Assembly: GCA_015075185.1 (NCBI GenBank)
Contig: JABTUW010000001.1
Location: 124,001 to 188,000, forward strand
From: Anaerolineales bacterium
GTDB taxonomy: Bacteria > Chloroflexota > Anaerolineae > 4572-78 > J111
Direction of reading: 5' to 3'
Length of the DNA stretch: 64,000 nt
Shown here: piece after piece, positions 17,251 to 26,319 of the stretch
How the letters are laid out: each line of letters begins with the position of its first letter
How positions within the stretch are numbered: the stretch's first letter is position 1
The notes under the pieces: generated by a model
What the model was told of the DNA's origin: nothing
The model's database searches: none
The model's input: the letters and a program-made list of their open reading frames with translations, nothing else
Translations under genes and position numbers: made by a program

Positions 17251-18753
17251 CTAACCGTCCACCAGAGTCACCTGGTTGTCGGTGGGCCAGGCATAAGCTT
17301 CACGGATACGTTCGATGGTGCTGGTCGTCGAGAAATCCTGCATGTAAGACAGAAGGCAGACTTCGCCTCCCAGCATCGTCACAATCGGCGCTTCCGGCAG
17401 CGTTTCCAGAGTGTAATCGCCCCCCTTCACAAAAACATCGGGGCGGACCTGCCAGATCAGGTTGATGGGGGTATCCTCGCTAAAAGGAACGATGTGATCA
17501 ATACAACTGAGGGCGGCCAGTACCTGGGCCCGGTCTTCCGCACTGTTGATCGGGCGGCGCGGTCCTTTAAGGCGGCGGACGCTCTCGTCCGAGTTCAGGC
17601 CGACCACCAGAATATCCCCCAAGGCTTTAGCCTGGTTGAGATAGGTGATGTGCCCCCGGTGCAGAATATCGAAACAGCCGTTGGTAAACACAATACGCTG
17701 GCCCTGCTGCCGGTAAAGGTCCAGGCGGGCCAGGAGCCTGGGTAGCTCGGTGATGTACTTGCCGGTTCCCGAAACGCGCTCCCGCAGTTCGTCGGCGGAG
17801 CAGGCGGTTGTACCGTCTTTGCTCACCACAATCGCTGCGGCTACGGAGGCCAATTCTGCCGCCACAGGCGTATGCGCCCCGGCAGCCAGGGCCAGGGTCA
17901 AGCTGCTCAAGAAGGTATCACCGGCCCCGGCAGCCTGGGAGTGAGACTGGGGTTCAGCATAGGTGCGATGGGGCGGGCTGCCATGCTCAAAAATAATGGC
18001 TCCGTCGGTATCGAGCGTAACCGCCGCAATTTGCGCGCCGGTCAGTTCCAGAATCTCCTTTTCATAAGCCGCAATTTGATCGGCGCGGGCGGCGCTGCCT
18101 TCAAGTTTATTGATCCCCAGCAACTGGATCACTTCCTGGTAGTTAGGCTTAACGGCGGTGACACCCACGTGGCGATAGGCGGCCAGTTTTTTAGAGTCCA
18201 CGGTCAGCAGGCAGGGCGTTTGGCGCTGCAACTCGGCAATCGCTTCAATCAGGCGGGGGGTGAGAATGCCGTAGCCATAATCGGAGACAATCAGGGCGTC
18301 ACAGTAGGGGAAAAGGTCGCTGAGGCGGTTAATGAGGCTCTGCTCGGTGGCCTCGTCAATGGCTTCGGTATGGCCCTGATCGAAACGCAGCATCATTTGG
18401 GAGCCGGCAATGACCCGGTTTTTAGCCAGAGTCCGCCGGGTCGGATGGGTCAGCAGGTGCTCCGTATTGACTCCTCTTTCCTGCAACACCCGGCGCAGGA
18501 GCTGGCCCTCCGCATCATCGCCGATTACGGAAAGAAAAGTCGCCCGGCCGCCCAGGTTGCTGATATTAACCGCCGTATTGGCTGCCCCGCCAGGGGCATA
18601 CTTTTGCTGGGACAGCGTGACCACCGGGACCGGAGCCTCCCGGCACAGCCGGTCGGTATAACCTTCCAGGTAATTGTCCAGCATCGCCTCGCCCAGAACA
18701 ACGACATTCAGCCCGGCAAAGGCGTCAATAAGATAGGCTAAGGTTGAATTCAT
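17251..18753 (-). CDS. hldE: Bifunctional heptose-7-phosphate kinase / heptose-1-phosphate adenylyltransferase
   Basis: Bifunctional enzyme of ADP-heptose synthesis, 500 aa, full length. Residues 1-330 are a PfkB-type kinase (PGGAANTAVNISNLGG at 54-69; catalytic GAGDTF at 276-281) that phosphorylates heptose-7-phosphate at C1. Residues 350-500 are a nucleotidyltransferase (FTNGCFDILHRGH at 356-368) that forms ADP-heptose. The start overlaps the gmhB stop codon by 4 nt (ATGA at 18750-18753). With GmhB upstream and a GmhA domain two genes further up, the complete sedoheptulose-7-phosphate to ADP-heptose route is encoded, apart from the HldD epimerase. Confidence 0.94.
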   Translation of the reverse strand: MNSTLAYLIDAFAGLNVVVLGEAMLDNYLEGYTDRLCREAPVPVVTLSQQKYAPGGAANTAVNISNLGGRATFLSVIGDDAEGQLLRRVLQERGVNTEHLLTHPTRRTLAKNRVIAGSQMMLRFDQGHTEAIDEATEQSLINRLSDLFPYCDALIVSDYGYGILTPRLIEAIAELQRQTPCLLTVDSKKLAAYRHVGVTAVKPNYQEVIQLLGINKLEGSAARADQIAAYEKEILELTGAQIAAVTLDTDGAIIFEHGSPPHRTYAEPQSHSQAAGAGDTFLSSLTLALAAGAHTPVAAELASVAAAIVVSKDGTTACSADELRERVSGTGKYITELPRLLARLDLYRQQGQRIVFTNGCFDILHRGHITYLNQAKALGDILVVGLNSDESVRRLKGPRRPINSAEDRAQVLAALSCIDHIVPFSEDTPINLIWQVRPDVFVKGGDYTLETLPEAPIVTMLGGEVCLLSYMQDFSTTSTIERIREAYAWPTDNQVTLVDG

Positions 18754-19373
18754 AGCACTCCTCCGATTCTTGATAGCGTAACATTAGCAGCTCCGACCCT
18801 TTGATGGCGCTCCGGCTTCATAATGATGCGGACAATCTGGCCAAAATGGGTAACGACAAAGTGGGGCTGGCGTTGGGGTGAGAGCTGCCATTCCGTTTCG
18901 TTGCCGTTGGCCAGCAGGATTGTTCTACAACCAGCGCGCCGGCCCGCTTCGACATCATCCAAAATGTCGCCCACAAACCAGGACCGCTCCAGGTTGAGAT
19001 GATGCTCGGCGGCGGCCTGGTGGAGCAGTCCCGGCGCGGGTTTGCGACAGGCACAGGCAACGGCGTAAGCGGGAACTGAACCATCGGGGTGATGCGGGCA
19101 GTAATAAAAACCGCTGAGCGGCGCGTTGATTTGCGCCAACAGGTCGCGCAGCCGCGCCTCCACAGCCAACAGCGCCGCCTCTGGAAAGTAACCTCGGGCC
19201 ACCCCGGATTGGTTGGAAATCACAAACAGCCGGTAGCCAGCCGCATGCAAAGCCGGCAGGGTTTCCACCACACCGGGAGTCAGCCGGATAAGGTCTGGAT
19301 TGACGTTGTAGGGCACGTCCTCGATGAGCGTGCCGTCTTTATCTAAAAAAACAGCAGGGTGGTTCGTACTCAA
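18750..19373 (-). CDS. gmhB: D-glycero-manno-heptose 1,7-bisphosphate 7-phosphatase
   Basis: HAD-superfamily phosphatase, 207 aa, that removes the C7 phosphate between the two HldE reactions. Motif I is FLDKDGTL; motif II ISNQSGVARG; the zinc loop CPHHPDG...CACRKPAPG typical of GmhB is intact; motif IV is FVGDILDDVEAG. Two starts are possible: GTG at 19382, with GGAG too close, or TTG at 19373, with GGAG 8 nt upstream. I choose TTG. The 4-nt overlap with hldE indicates coupling. Confidence 0.9.
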   Translation of the reverse strand: MSTNHPAVFLDKDGTLIEDVPYNVNPDLIRLTPGVVETLPALHAAGYRLFVISNQSGVARGYFPEAALLAVEARLRDLLAQINAPLSGFYYCPHHPDGSVPAYAVACACRKPAPGLLHQAAAEHHLNLERSWFVGDILDDVEAGRRAGCRTILLANGNETEWQLSPQRQPHFVVTHFGQIVRIIMKPERHQRVGAANVTLSRIGGVL

Positions 19374-19387
19374 TAAGGTCACTCCGT

Positions 19388-19420
19388 AGACCCTAAAGGT
19401 CTTTGAGACCTTTAGGGTCT
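19388..19420. terminator. 15-bp perfect hairpin between SDR and gmhB
   Basis: Arms 19388-19402 and 19406-19420 (AGACCCTAAAGGTCT) are perfectly complementary around a 3-nt loop. The hairpin lacks a T tract on the minus strand and sits immediately before the ribosome-binding site of gmhB, so it may attenuate or regulate translation rather than terminate. Confidence 0.55.
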
Positions 19421-19426
19421 TTAAGC

Positions 19427-20158
19427 TTACGGCCAGGAGGTTTCGCGCATGGGCAAAACCATCATCTCGGCAATCACACTTTCCTCCGGTAGAGTCAGGG
19501 CAAAACGGATCGTTTCGGCCACATTGCCGGGGTCTTGTAACACACCGGGGTCAACATCCGGGAAGCGGTCCAGGATAAAAGGCGTGCGCATCCCGCCGGC
19601 AATGACCGCCGTCACTTTGACGTTATGCGGGCGGCCCTCGACGTGCAGGGCATAGCTCAAGCCCAGCAGCCCCCACTTGCTGGCGTGATAGGCGGAGGCA
19701 TTGGCCCAGGCGCGCTTGGCGGCCGTCGAAACGATGTTGATGATATGGCCGCGCCCCTGTTTCTTCATGACCGGAAAGACATGCTTGGACATGACAAAAG
19801 GCCCGCGCAAATTGACGGTCAGAACGCGATCCCAATCGCTGAAACCCAGTTCTTCAAGCGATAAAGTGACATCCGTGCCGGCATTATTGACCAGAATATC
19901 AATGCCGCCGTAATTAGCCACAACCCGGCGAATTGCCTGCGCGCTCTGCCCCTCGTCGCTCACATCGAGCCGGAGCGCCATTGCTTCCTGGCCAGCGGCC
20001 CGAATACTGGCCGCCACCCCTTCAGCCAGACTCTCCTGGACGTCAGCCGGGATCACAACTACCCCAGCCTCGGCCAGCACCCGGCAGGTAGCTTCGCCAA
20101 GTCCCCGCCCGCCGCCGGTTATCAGCGCGACCTTATCTTTGAGTCTGTCTATAGCCAT
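19427..20158 (-). CDS. SDR-family NAD(P)-dependent oxidoreductase
   Basis: Classical short-chain dehydrogenase, 243 aa: cofactor motif TGGGRGLG (residues 15-22), DILVNNAG, the catalytic Ser in IINIVST, and YHASK. The substrate is not evident; embedded in the heptose operon it may reduce or oxidise a sugar nucleotide or a glycan building block. It overlaps the upstream fusion gene by 26 nt (20133-20158) and has GAGGAG before the ATG. Confidence 0.9.
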   Translation of the reverse strand: MAIDRLKDKVALITGGGRGLGEATCRVLAEAGVVVIPADVQESLAEGVAASIRAAGQEAMALRLDVSDEGQSAQAIRRVVANYGGIDILVNNAGTDVTLSLEELGFSDWDRVLTVNLRGPFVMSKHVFPVMKKQGRGHIINIVSTAAKRAWANASAYHASKWGLLGLSYALHVEGRPHNVKVTAVIAGGMRTPFILDRFPDVDPGVLQDPGNVAETIRFALTLPEESVIAEMMVLPMRETSWP

Positions 20159-22109
20159 TACGCTTCTCCTCTTTATTCTTGCCGTTGCCGGGGCCGTCCA
20201 TCAGGGCTTTAGCCCGTCCGTTAAGCGGCACCGGCCACCCCGGCAGGGCTGTTTCAACTAACATTGTTTGGGACCAGCGGCCCGCCGCCAGGCCCACTTC
20301 GACCAATTCGCACAACAGGTGGAGCACGAAGAGATGGGTTTCCTGAATTCGCTGCGCATCGGAGGAGGGAATGACGACGGCAATATCCGACAACGGCCAT
20401 GTTTCCCCGCCATCACCGCCCAGTAAGGCAATACAGGTCATGCGGCAGCGACGGGCGGCCTCAACCGCTTTAACCAAATTGCGAGACTGGCCGCTGGTGC
20501 TCAAAGCGACCAACACATCGCCGGGCTGGCCCAGAGCTTCTACCTGGCGGGCAAAGATATCATCAAAGCCAATGTCATTGGACCAGGCCGTCACGACCGA
20601 ACTGTCGGCAGTCAGGGCCACGGCCGGCAGGGCGGCTCGATTGGGCTGCTTAAAACGGCCGACCAGTTCCCCGGCCAGATGCTGGGCCTCAGCGGCGCTG
20701 CCGCCATTGCCACAAATGAGTACCTTGCCGCCCTGGGCAAAGCAAGCGCCCATCACCTGCGCCGCCTCGGCAATAGCCAGGCGCAAGAGCCGGCGCGACT
20801 GGCGAAACGTTTCCAGGGCGGTCTCAAAACCACGATCAATAATTGCTAACTCATCCACTTCATCGGTTTGAGGCAGCGGGTTGGCCGCAAAAATCTCTTC
20901 GTAGACGGAGGCCATCGCTTCAGCCACCTTTTGCCAGGTAAAAAATTCATTCGCCCGCTCGATGGCCTGCTGGCCGAGCCGGTCCAGCAGGTCAGGCTGC
21001 TGGTAAAGATGGGCCAGACGTTCAGCCAGAGCGGCCGGATCGTTGGGGGGAATAAGGTAGCCGGTTTGGCCATCACTCACGCTGTATTTGATACCCCCGA
21101 CGTTGGCTCCAATGACCGGCGTGCCGCAGGCCATCGCCTCAACCGGCGTAATCCCAAACGGTTCGTACCAGGGGGTGCTGACAAAAACATCGGCGGCGCT
21201 GTAGTAATAGTTGAGGATGTCCCGGCTGCGCCGTCCCACAAAAGTGACCCGGTCCGCCACCCCTTCTTCAACGGCAAGGGTCTGGAGGCGGCCAATTTCG
21301 GGGGTAAGCTGCGGGTCAGGCTCGTCGGCCTCCCCGCCGACAACCAGCAGCCGGGCCGGCAGGTCGTAGTCCCGCTGAAGTTGGGCAAATCCCCGGATGA
21401 CATTGTCAACGCCCTTGCGGGGGACCATCCGGCCCAGTTGGAGAATAATTCGCTCCTCGGTGGGCAGGCCCAGCACCAACCGGGCCATTGTCTTGTTGAT
21501 CGGTTCAAATTCCGCCGGGTCAAAGCCGCAGGGAACAATCCTGATCTTGGCCGGGTCGGCCTGGTAAAGCTGGATCAAGTCGGCCTCGTCCTGGGGACAC
21601 TCGGCGATAATCCGGTCCGCCTCGGCCACGAGCCGCGCTTCGATGTCGAACCGGCTGTCGGGAAACTTATCGGCCTCTCCCTGATGAAGGCGGCGAACCC
21701 GCCCCAGGGCATGGAAGGTGATGACAAACGGCAGCTTCAACGCCCTCTTGACTTCCGCCGCGACCAGGCCCGACATCCAGAAGTTAGCGTGCAGGAGATC
21801 GTACGGGTAATGCTGGCAGCAGCGGATCATGTAATCGGTGAACTCGCGCATGTAAGGCAGGAGGGCCTCTTTGGGCACAAACTCGGCTGGTCCGGCCGGC
21901 ACATGAATAACCCGCACGTTCTGTAACCAGTCCACTACTTCCGGGAGCTGGGCCCTGTCCCGGCGGGTAAAAACATCCACCTGATAGCCTCCGGCGGCTA
22001 AATGCTTGGCTAGTTGCCCAACGTAGACATTTTGACCGCCGCTATCCACCCCTCCCAGCACCGCCAGGGGCGAAGCATGCTCGCTAATTACAGCAATTTT
22101 TCTACTCAT
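20133..22109 (-). CDS. GT4 glycosyltransferase fused to phosphoheptose isomerase (GmhA)
   Basis: A 658-aa fusion. Residues 1-410 form a GT4 enzyme of the sucrose-phosphate-synthase/MshA type (GGVDSGGQNVYVGQLA at 19-34, LQLGRMVPRKGVDNVI at 223-238, EPFGITPVEAMACGTP at 316-331). Residues 428-605 form a SIS-domain isomerase matching GmhA: CGNGGSAAEAQHLAGELVGR at 466-485, ALTADSS, STSGQSRNLVKA, and the terminal IQETHLFVLHLLCE. GmhA converts sedoheptulose-7-phosphate to heptose-7-phosphate, the first step before HldE. The ATG overlaps the stop of the preceding gene by 4 nt. Confidence 0.9.
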   Translation of the reverse strand: MSRKIAVISEHASPLAVLGGVDSGGQNVYVGQLAKHLAAGGYQVDVFTRRDRAQLPEVVDWLQNVRVIHVPAGPAEFVPKEALLPYMREFTDYMIRCCQHYPYDLLHANFWMSGLVAAEVKRALKLPFVITFHALGRVRRLHQGEADKFPDSRFDIEARLVAEADRIIAECPQDEADLIQLYQADPAKIRIVPCGFDPAEFEPINKTMARLVLGLPTEERIILQLGRMVPRKGVDNVIRGFAQLQRDYDLPARLLVVGGEADEPDPQLTPEIGRLQTLAVEEGVADRVTFVGRRSRDILNYYYSAADVFVSTPWYEPFGITPVEAMACGTPVIGANVGGIKYSVSDGQTGYLIPPNDPAALAERLAHLYQQPDLLDRLGQQAIERANEFFTWQKVAEAMASVYEEIFAANPLPQTDEVDELAIIDRGFETALETFRQSRRLLRLAIAEAAQVMGACFAQGGKVLICGNGGSAAEAQHLAGELVGRFKQPNRAALPAVALTADSSVVTAWSNDIGFDDIFARQVEALGQPGDVLVALSTSGQSRNLVKAVEAARRCRMTCIALLGGDGGETWPLSDIAVVIPSSDAQRIQETHLFVLHLLCELVEVGLAAGRWSQTMLVETALPGWPVPLNGRAKALMDGPGNGKNKEEKRNGYRQTQR

Positions 22110-23092
22110 ACCCTTACTCCTTGTGCCAGCCGCGAAGCTGGCGATTTTCCAGTAATCAACCTAAAAGTCTTATCCCAGTCTCGGCTGAAGCGCTCGATGT
22201 TGAAGCGTTCGCGAGCGTAACGCTGCGCCCCCTGGCCCAGCCGGCGTGCTTCAGCCGGATTGGCCAACAACTCCTGCATCACCTCAATCAACCGGTCCAC
22301 ATTTGTGTCCACGTAGCCGGAAACGCCATTTTCAATGGTTGTGACCATTTCGGTGGTGGCCATGCCGATGATGGGCAGTCCCATCAGCATCGCTTCGATA
22401 ACGGCCAGGCCAAGGCTGGTATAGCGAATGGGATTAAAGAAAAAGCGGTAGCGCGTCTCAAAGGCCGGAAGCTGCCGGTGCGGTATCTCGCCCAGGCCGC
22501 CCAGTTCGGTGGCGCCCATGCCGGTCAGGTCCAGCGGAACGTGCTCTCGCACTTGGGTAAAGATATCCACGCCAAGACGTCGGCCGCGCGAACGCAAATT
22601 ATTGATGACGACCAGGCCGCGTTCCAGCTCTCCGGTGTAGTGAATCCCTTCCGGGACCACGACCCCGTGGTCAATGACTCGTGTCGGCGTGCGCCCGCTG
22701 TCCCACATGAGGTTGTTAAAATGGGTCACGTGGACCAGCAGCATGTTCGGGTCGTCTACCCAATGACAGGTGTCAGTGGGGTGTTCGCGGGGCGGGTCGT
22801 GCTCCAGGTAAATGCGGGGGAGCTGGCGCTGCGAATCGGAAAAAATCTGATATTGATCTACCTCGTAGTGCTGGCGTGACTGGAACAAAATACAGTCAAA
22901 CTGGGCGCGGCGCACTTCCTCGACCGGCACTTCGTAAACATTATCCGGCCACTCAGCATTGCCGGGGCGGCCGCCATACCCGCCGGTCCGATCCGGTGTA
23001 ACCGGCAAATAAAAGTGATGCGGGCTGCGACAGGCCAGGTAGTACATATAGCTGCCGTGAATATGCCAGGTAAAGATACGCAGGGGAGTCAT
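22106..23092 (-). CDS. GT4-like glycosyltransferase
   Basis: 328-aa GT-B type protein. The N-terminal half is divergent (LRIFTWHIHGSYMYYLACRS). The C-terminal half has the GT4 donor-site pattern: FFFNPIRYTSLGLAVIEAMLMGLPIIGMAT, then NGVSGYVDTNVDRLIEVMQELLANPAEARRLG. Four-nt overlaps at both ends (22106-22109 and 23089-23092) place it in one translationally coupled block with the GT4-GmhA fusion and the third GT9. Specific donor unknown. Confidence 0.82.
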   Translation of the reverse strand: MTPLRIFTWHIHGSYMYYLACRSPHHFYLPVTPDRTGGYGGRPGNAEWPDNVYEVPVEEVRRAQFDCILFQSRQHYEVDQYQIFSDSQRQLPRIYLEHDPPREHPTDTCHWVDDPNMLLVHVTHFNNLMWDSGRTPTRVIDHGVVVPEGIHYTGELERGLVVINNLRSRGRRLGVDIFTQVREHVPLDLTGMGATELGGLGEIPHRQLPAFETRYRFFFNPIRYTSLGLAVIEAMLMGLPIIGMATTEMVTTIENGVSGYVDTNVDRLIEVMQELLANPAEARRLGQGAQRYARERFNIERFSRDWDKTFRLITGKSPASRLAQGVRV

Positions 23093-24249
23093 GCGCTTGC
23101 TCCTATTTCTTGCTTCAAGAGAGTTTCTGCCTCGGCCAGGACCATTTCCGGGGTGACGCCGCCCAACGACAGCTTTTGCCGGCCCAAGATATGGGTTTGC
23201 TGGCCATTGCTCCGGCTCAACCCATTGGTTTCTTTGACCTCAGTACAAGGGGAGCCGGGATGCGCCTGGGGTAACCGGTAGAGAATGCGGTGGCGCTCGC
23301 GGTTAAGGGGCGCCCAGCGATCTGGGTCCGACTGGCTGAAGATGACCACGCTCGGCACCTGAAGCGCGGCGGCCAGGTGCGAAACACCGGTATCATTGCA
23401 GACAAGCAGCCGGGCCTGGCTGAGCAGCGCTCCCAGCGCCCCCAGACTGGTCCGGCCGGTCAAGTCAATGGGGCGATGCTTCATCGTTCGGGCCACCGTT
23501 CGGGTCAGAACCGTTTCTCTGACTGTGCCAGTCAGGACCACTTGCAGGCCACGAGCAGCCAGGGTATCGGCGACGGCGGCAAAACGCTCCGGCGGCCAGC
23601 AGCGTTCGGGAACGCTGGCCCCCGGATGAACACACACATACTCGCGGGGCCGCAGTCCCCGAACTTCTTCCAGGCTGGACAGGTCTTGCCAGTCAGCAAG
23701 ATCGAGGGGGAACTCCAGGCTGTCACCCTGGTTTGGCACACCCAGGAATTCCATCAGACGCAGGTGACGCCAGACTTCCGGCTCGTGCTCAGGATAGGGC
23801 AAAAAGGTGTGCTCATCCGGGCAGTACTGGCCGGGTAGATAAAAGCCAGCGGTGCGGCGAGCCGCTAACAGCACCACCAGCGGATTAATGATGCTGCCAT
23901 TTCCGTGCATTTGCACAATCCAATCAAATTCACGGGCCTGAACATCGGCCAGGAACGATGGAAACTGGCGGAGCTGGGGGACTCGGTCCGGCAGGCCGGG
24001 ATAACCTGGAAATTCCACAAGATCGTCCAGGTAAGCCTGGAATCGTTGGACGAATACCTTGGCCCAGGGCAGGCCAATTAAAGTAATCCGCGCCTCCGGT
24101 AGGACAGCCCGCAGCGCCCGCAGCGCCGGCACCGCGCACAGCATATCGCCCAGGCCAGGCAGCGCCCGAAAGAGGGCGATCTGCCGGGGATAAGGCTGGC
24201 CAAAACAAAGACGATTTAAATCGGACCTGTCTACCATCATCCTCTTCAT
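23089..24249 (-). CDS. GT9 family glycosyltransferase (heptosyltransferase-like)
   Basis: Third GT9 protein, up to 386 aa: IALFRALPGLGDMLCAVPALRAL, VCVHPGASVPERCWPPERFAAVA, VVLTGTVRETVLT, LLVCNDTGVSHLAAALQVPSVV. Three closely spaced ATGs (24249, 24240, 24237) start the gene; AAAGG fits the one at 24240 best. It is the first gene of the 4-nt-overlap series running to the SDR. ADP-heptose is the likely donor given the operon context. The C-terminal extension (SRSNGQQTHILGRQKLS) is not typical. Confidence 0.87.
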   Translation of the reverse strand: MKRMMVDRSDLNRLCFGQPYPRQIALFRALPGLGDMLCAVPALRALRAVLPEARITLIGLPWAKVFVQRFQAYLDDLVEFPGYPGLPDRVPQLRQFPSFLADVQAREFDWIVQMHGNGSIINPLVVLLAARRTAGFYLPGQYCPDEHTFLPYPEHEPEVWRHLRLMEFLGVPNQGDSLEFPLDLADWQDLSSLEEVRGLRPREYVCVHPGASVPERCWPPERFAAVADTLAARGLQVVLTGTVRETVLTRTVARTMKHRPIDLTGRTSLGALGALLSQARLLVCNDTGVSHLAAALQVPSVVIFSQSDPDRWAPLNRERHRILYRLPQAHPGSPCTEVKETNGLSRSNGQQTHILGRQKLSLGGVTPEMVLAEAETLLKQEIGASA

Positions 24250-24420
24250 CCTTTGAATTTTAGAACCTTTAAATTTTAAAACTTTTATTTATGGAAAACA
24301 TTGGGCATTTGCACAAGGAATATTTGTTCGGAAGCCCTGCTTCTTGGGCAACTGCTAAAAAGTCAGGTAAAACAGGGGTAATTCATTGGTGGAGACAAGT
24401 AAACAAGTCCAAACACACAC

Positions 24421-24447
24421 AAGGGGCAGGTCTGAGACCTGCCCCTT
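24421..24447. terminator. 13-bp perfect hairpin, dispersed terminator-like repeat
   Basis: AAGGGGCAGGTCT (24421-24433) pairs with 24435-24447 around one base. It follows the stop codon of the minus-strand CdaR-like gene, and on that strand is followed by a T/G-rich stretch. The same core, GGGGCAGGTCT and complement, recurs at 43828-43858. Confidence 0.65.
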
Positions 24448-24472
24448 CTGGAAACGGGTAAAACCAGGGATT

Positions 24473-25738
24473 TTATTGATGTTCACCAGGGGAGCGGAGC
24501 AAAAGCGCCAGGCGAATCTGAACGGCGTCGTCAAACCGGCGTGGGTCCAGGCCGGTGAGGGACGTGACTTTATCAAGACGGTAGCTCAGGGTATTACGGT
24601 GAACCGAAAGCTCTTTGGCGGTTGAGGAAGGGCAGCAGTCTTGGGCAAAGAAAACCGATAGGGTTTCCAGCAGTTCCGCTTCATCGTCCAGCGGGCTAAG
24701 CAGATAAGTCGCCAACTCTTCTTTCGTCTGCTCGTCGGGAATACCGACAAAGGCAGCCATGCCCAGCCGGTTGAGACAGTAAACCTGGTTATGCCCGTTA
24801 AAGCGGCGGCCCAGCGAGAGGGCCGCCCGCGCATCCTGATAAGAACGAGCCAGTCCCCAAATTCCGGGATGGTGGCGGCCAATGCCGATGTTGATCGAGG
24901 CCCCGGTGTCGCTGCACAAACGGGCCAGGAGGGCATCACCGGCCCGCTCCAAAGCCGTCAGGTTAGCCCAAGATGAGCTTAACTGATCGGATTCAGTGGG
25001 ATTATCAACCCAGTTAACCAGGTTTTTGGTGTCGCTCGCCTTAAGCACGGCCACTTCGCCGTCGCCAATGTAGGCGCAAATCGTATCGCTGGGGAGATGA
25101 AAGAAACTGACCACATTACTGACCACATATTGGGCACGGCGCTGCACCAAGCTATTCCAGGCATCCAGAGCGCCGGTCTCGCTCCCTGAGCCAAGAATGT
25201 AATCAGCGGCGTCAATCAAGATCACCGCCCGCGGGGAGGCCAAATTTATGCGCAAGAGTTTAGCCTGGCGCAGGATGGCGCCCTCGTCTTTGATTAGGTC
25301 GTGGAGCAGTTCGTGGATGAAACGGTCTTTTAATTCCTGCTGGTTGGGCAACCGGTCGTGCAAAGTGGTCTGGCTGATCACCAATTCCACCAGGGCCTGG
25401 GCCAAACGCTGGGAGATGATTTCCCCATTGGTTGGCTCGCCAATGATAATCTCGCCGGTCCAGCCATCAAGGCACAACGGGATCCGGAAAGCGTGAAAAG
25501 CTTTCTGGTTCATGATCAAGTTAAAAGAACATCCAATGAGGCCGGTCTCGCCGCTGCCTGCCAGTACAACACCTCGCTCATCTATGGCCAGAACCTGGGC
25601 GCCCAGCAACTCACTCACTCTTTGGGCTATCTCTTTGATGCTTGACTCCACATGGGCGGGTATCGCTATCCCCCCTTCATAAGGGGGCATTACCTGATAG
25701 ACCGGCGCAGCAAAGTCAGAATAAACGTCATGAAACAT
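24473..25738 (-). CDS. CdaR/PucR-type transcriptional regulator
   Basis: 421-aa regulator. Residues about 28-150 match the sugar-diacid-recognition domain (VESSIKEIAQRVSELLGAQVLAIDERGVVLAG). The middle is a GGDEF-like degenerate domain, and the end is a PucR-type helix-turn-helix (ELSVHRNTLSYRLDKVTSLTGLDPRRFDDAVQIRLAL). Family members activate uptake and breakdown of sugar acids such as glycerate or glucarate. It stands alone, with no target operon adjacent. Its promoter carries the paired dyad motif seen throughout the next 30 kb. Confidence 0.88.
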   Translation of the reverse strand: MFHDVYSDFAAPVYQVMPPYEGGIAIPAHVESSIKEIAQRVSELLGAQVLAIDERGVVLAGSGETGLIGCSFNLIMNQKAFHAFRIPLCLDGWTGEIIIGEPTNGEIISQRLAQALVELVISQTTLHDRLPNQQELKDRFIHELLHDLIKDEGAILRQAKLLRINLASPRAVILIDAADYILGSGSETGALDAWNSLVQRRAQYVVSNVVSFFHLPSDTICAYIGDGEVAVLKASDTKNLVNWVDNPTESDQLSSSWANLTALERAGDALLARLCSDTGASINIGIGRHHPGIWGLARSYQDARAALSLGRRFNGHNQVYCLNRLGMAAFVGIPDEQTKEELATYLLSPLDDEAELLETLSVFFAQDCCPSSTAKELSVHRNTLSYRLDKVTSLTGLDPRRFDDAVQIRLALLLRSPGEHQ

Positions 25739-25822
25739 CGAAATTTCTATTTTCCTTCAACTGCGTAACTCCTGTCAATAAAGGGGTTTTATTGCCTTCA
25801 GAGGCACTAACCCTTTATAGCC

Positions 25823-25922
25823 ATTCTAACCGACCCTTATGGTTTTGCCTACACTAATATGAGTGATTTTAATCGTTAAGAGGGGTTATTTCCTCATTGA
25901 ATCTGTATCACCCAAATTAGTG
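25823..25922 (-). promoter_or_regulatory. CACCCA-box promoter of the CdaR-like gene
   Basis: On the minus strand: proximal dyad at 25852-25865 (CACTCA-TA-TTAGTG), -35 TAGGCA at 25846-25851, 17-bp spacer, -10 TAGAAT at 25823-25828. A distal dyad lies at 25909-25922 (CACTAA-TT-TGGGTG), 57 bp further upstream. The predicted transcript start leaves a leader of about 75 nt. Confidence 0.7.
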
Positions 25923-26112
25923 GGGCTGTTTTCAAGAAGTCGCCACAAACAAGTTTGCTTGCCTTATCGGCACAAAAAGAGTATGCATCGGGTATTTTTG
26001 ATAAGATTGGGTATATTACTGATAGAACGAGCAGATCCAGGTTAGAGGGATAAGCGCCTGACGTCTCAAGAATTGGCGTCACTAAGAAATATTTATTGGA
26101 ACAGGCACTGCT

Positions 26113-26319
26113 TTACTTAGCCTTAGCCCATAAAGCCAGTTGTTTTAACGCTTCCATTTGCTCGCGCCGGCCAATTTTGGCCCGCTCGACAGCGGTGTGG
26201 AGGGTTTGGAGGCTCTGGTCGTGGGTTTTACGGTCAATGGGGTAAGAGTGGCGGTCTTTGCCCCCGTGGGTAAAGGCAAAGCAAGCGGGATCCTTGATGT
26301 TGACCGGCGTACTCGACTT
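26113..26319 (-). pseudogene. C-terminal remnant of a DUF763 family gene
   Basis: The minus strand reads TPVNIKDPACFAFTHGGKDR, then YPIDRKTHDQSLQTLHTAVERAK and a Lys/Ala-rich end, stopping at 26113. The pattern (F-THGGKD, YP-DR-T-D, L-AVE-AK-G) matches the C-terminal end of DUF763 proteins, about 65 of the usual 370-400 residues. There is no start codon; upstream it runs directly into the stop codon of the BON-domain gene. A truncated relic. Confidence 0.6.

Noticed and set aside
17872..18741. 289-codon plus-strand frame opposite hldE
   Set aside because: Antisense to an intact bifunctional HldE with all motifs; no ribosome-binding site or recognisable domain.
20868..21926. 352-codon plus-strand frame opposite the GT4-GmhA fusion
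   Set aside because: Antisense shadow; the minus-strand protein is fully explained by conserved domains.
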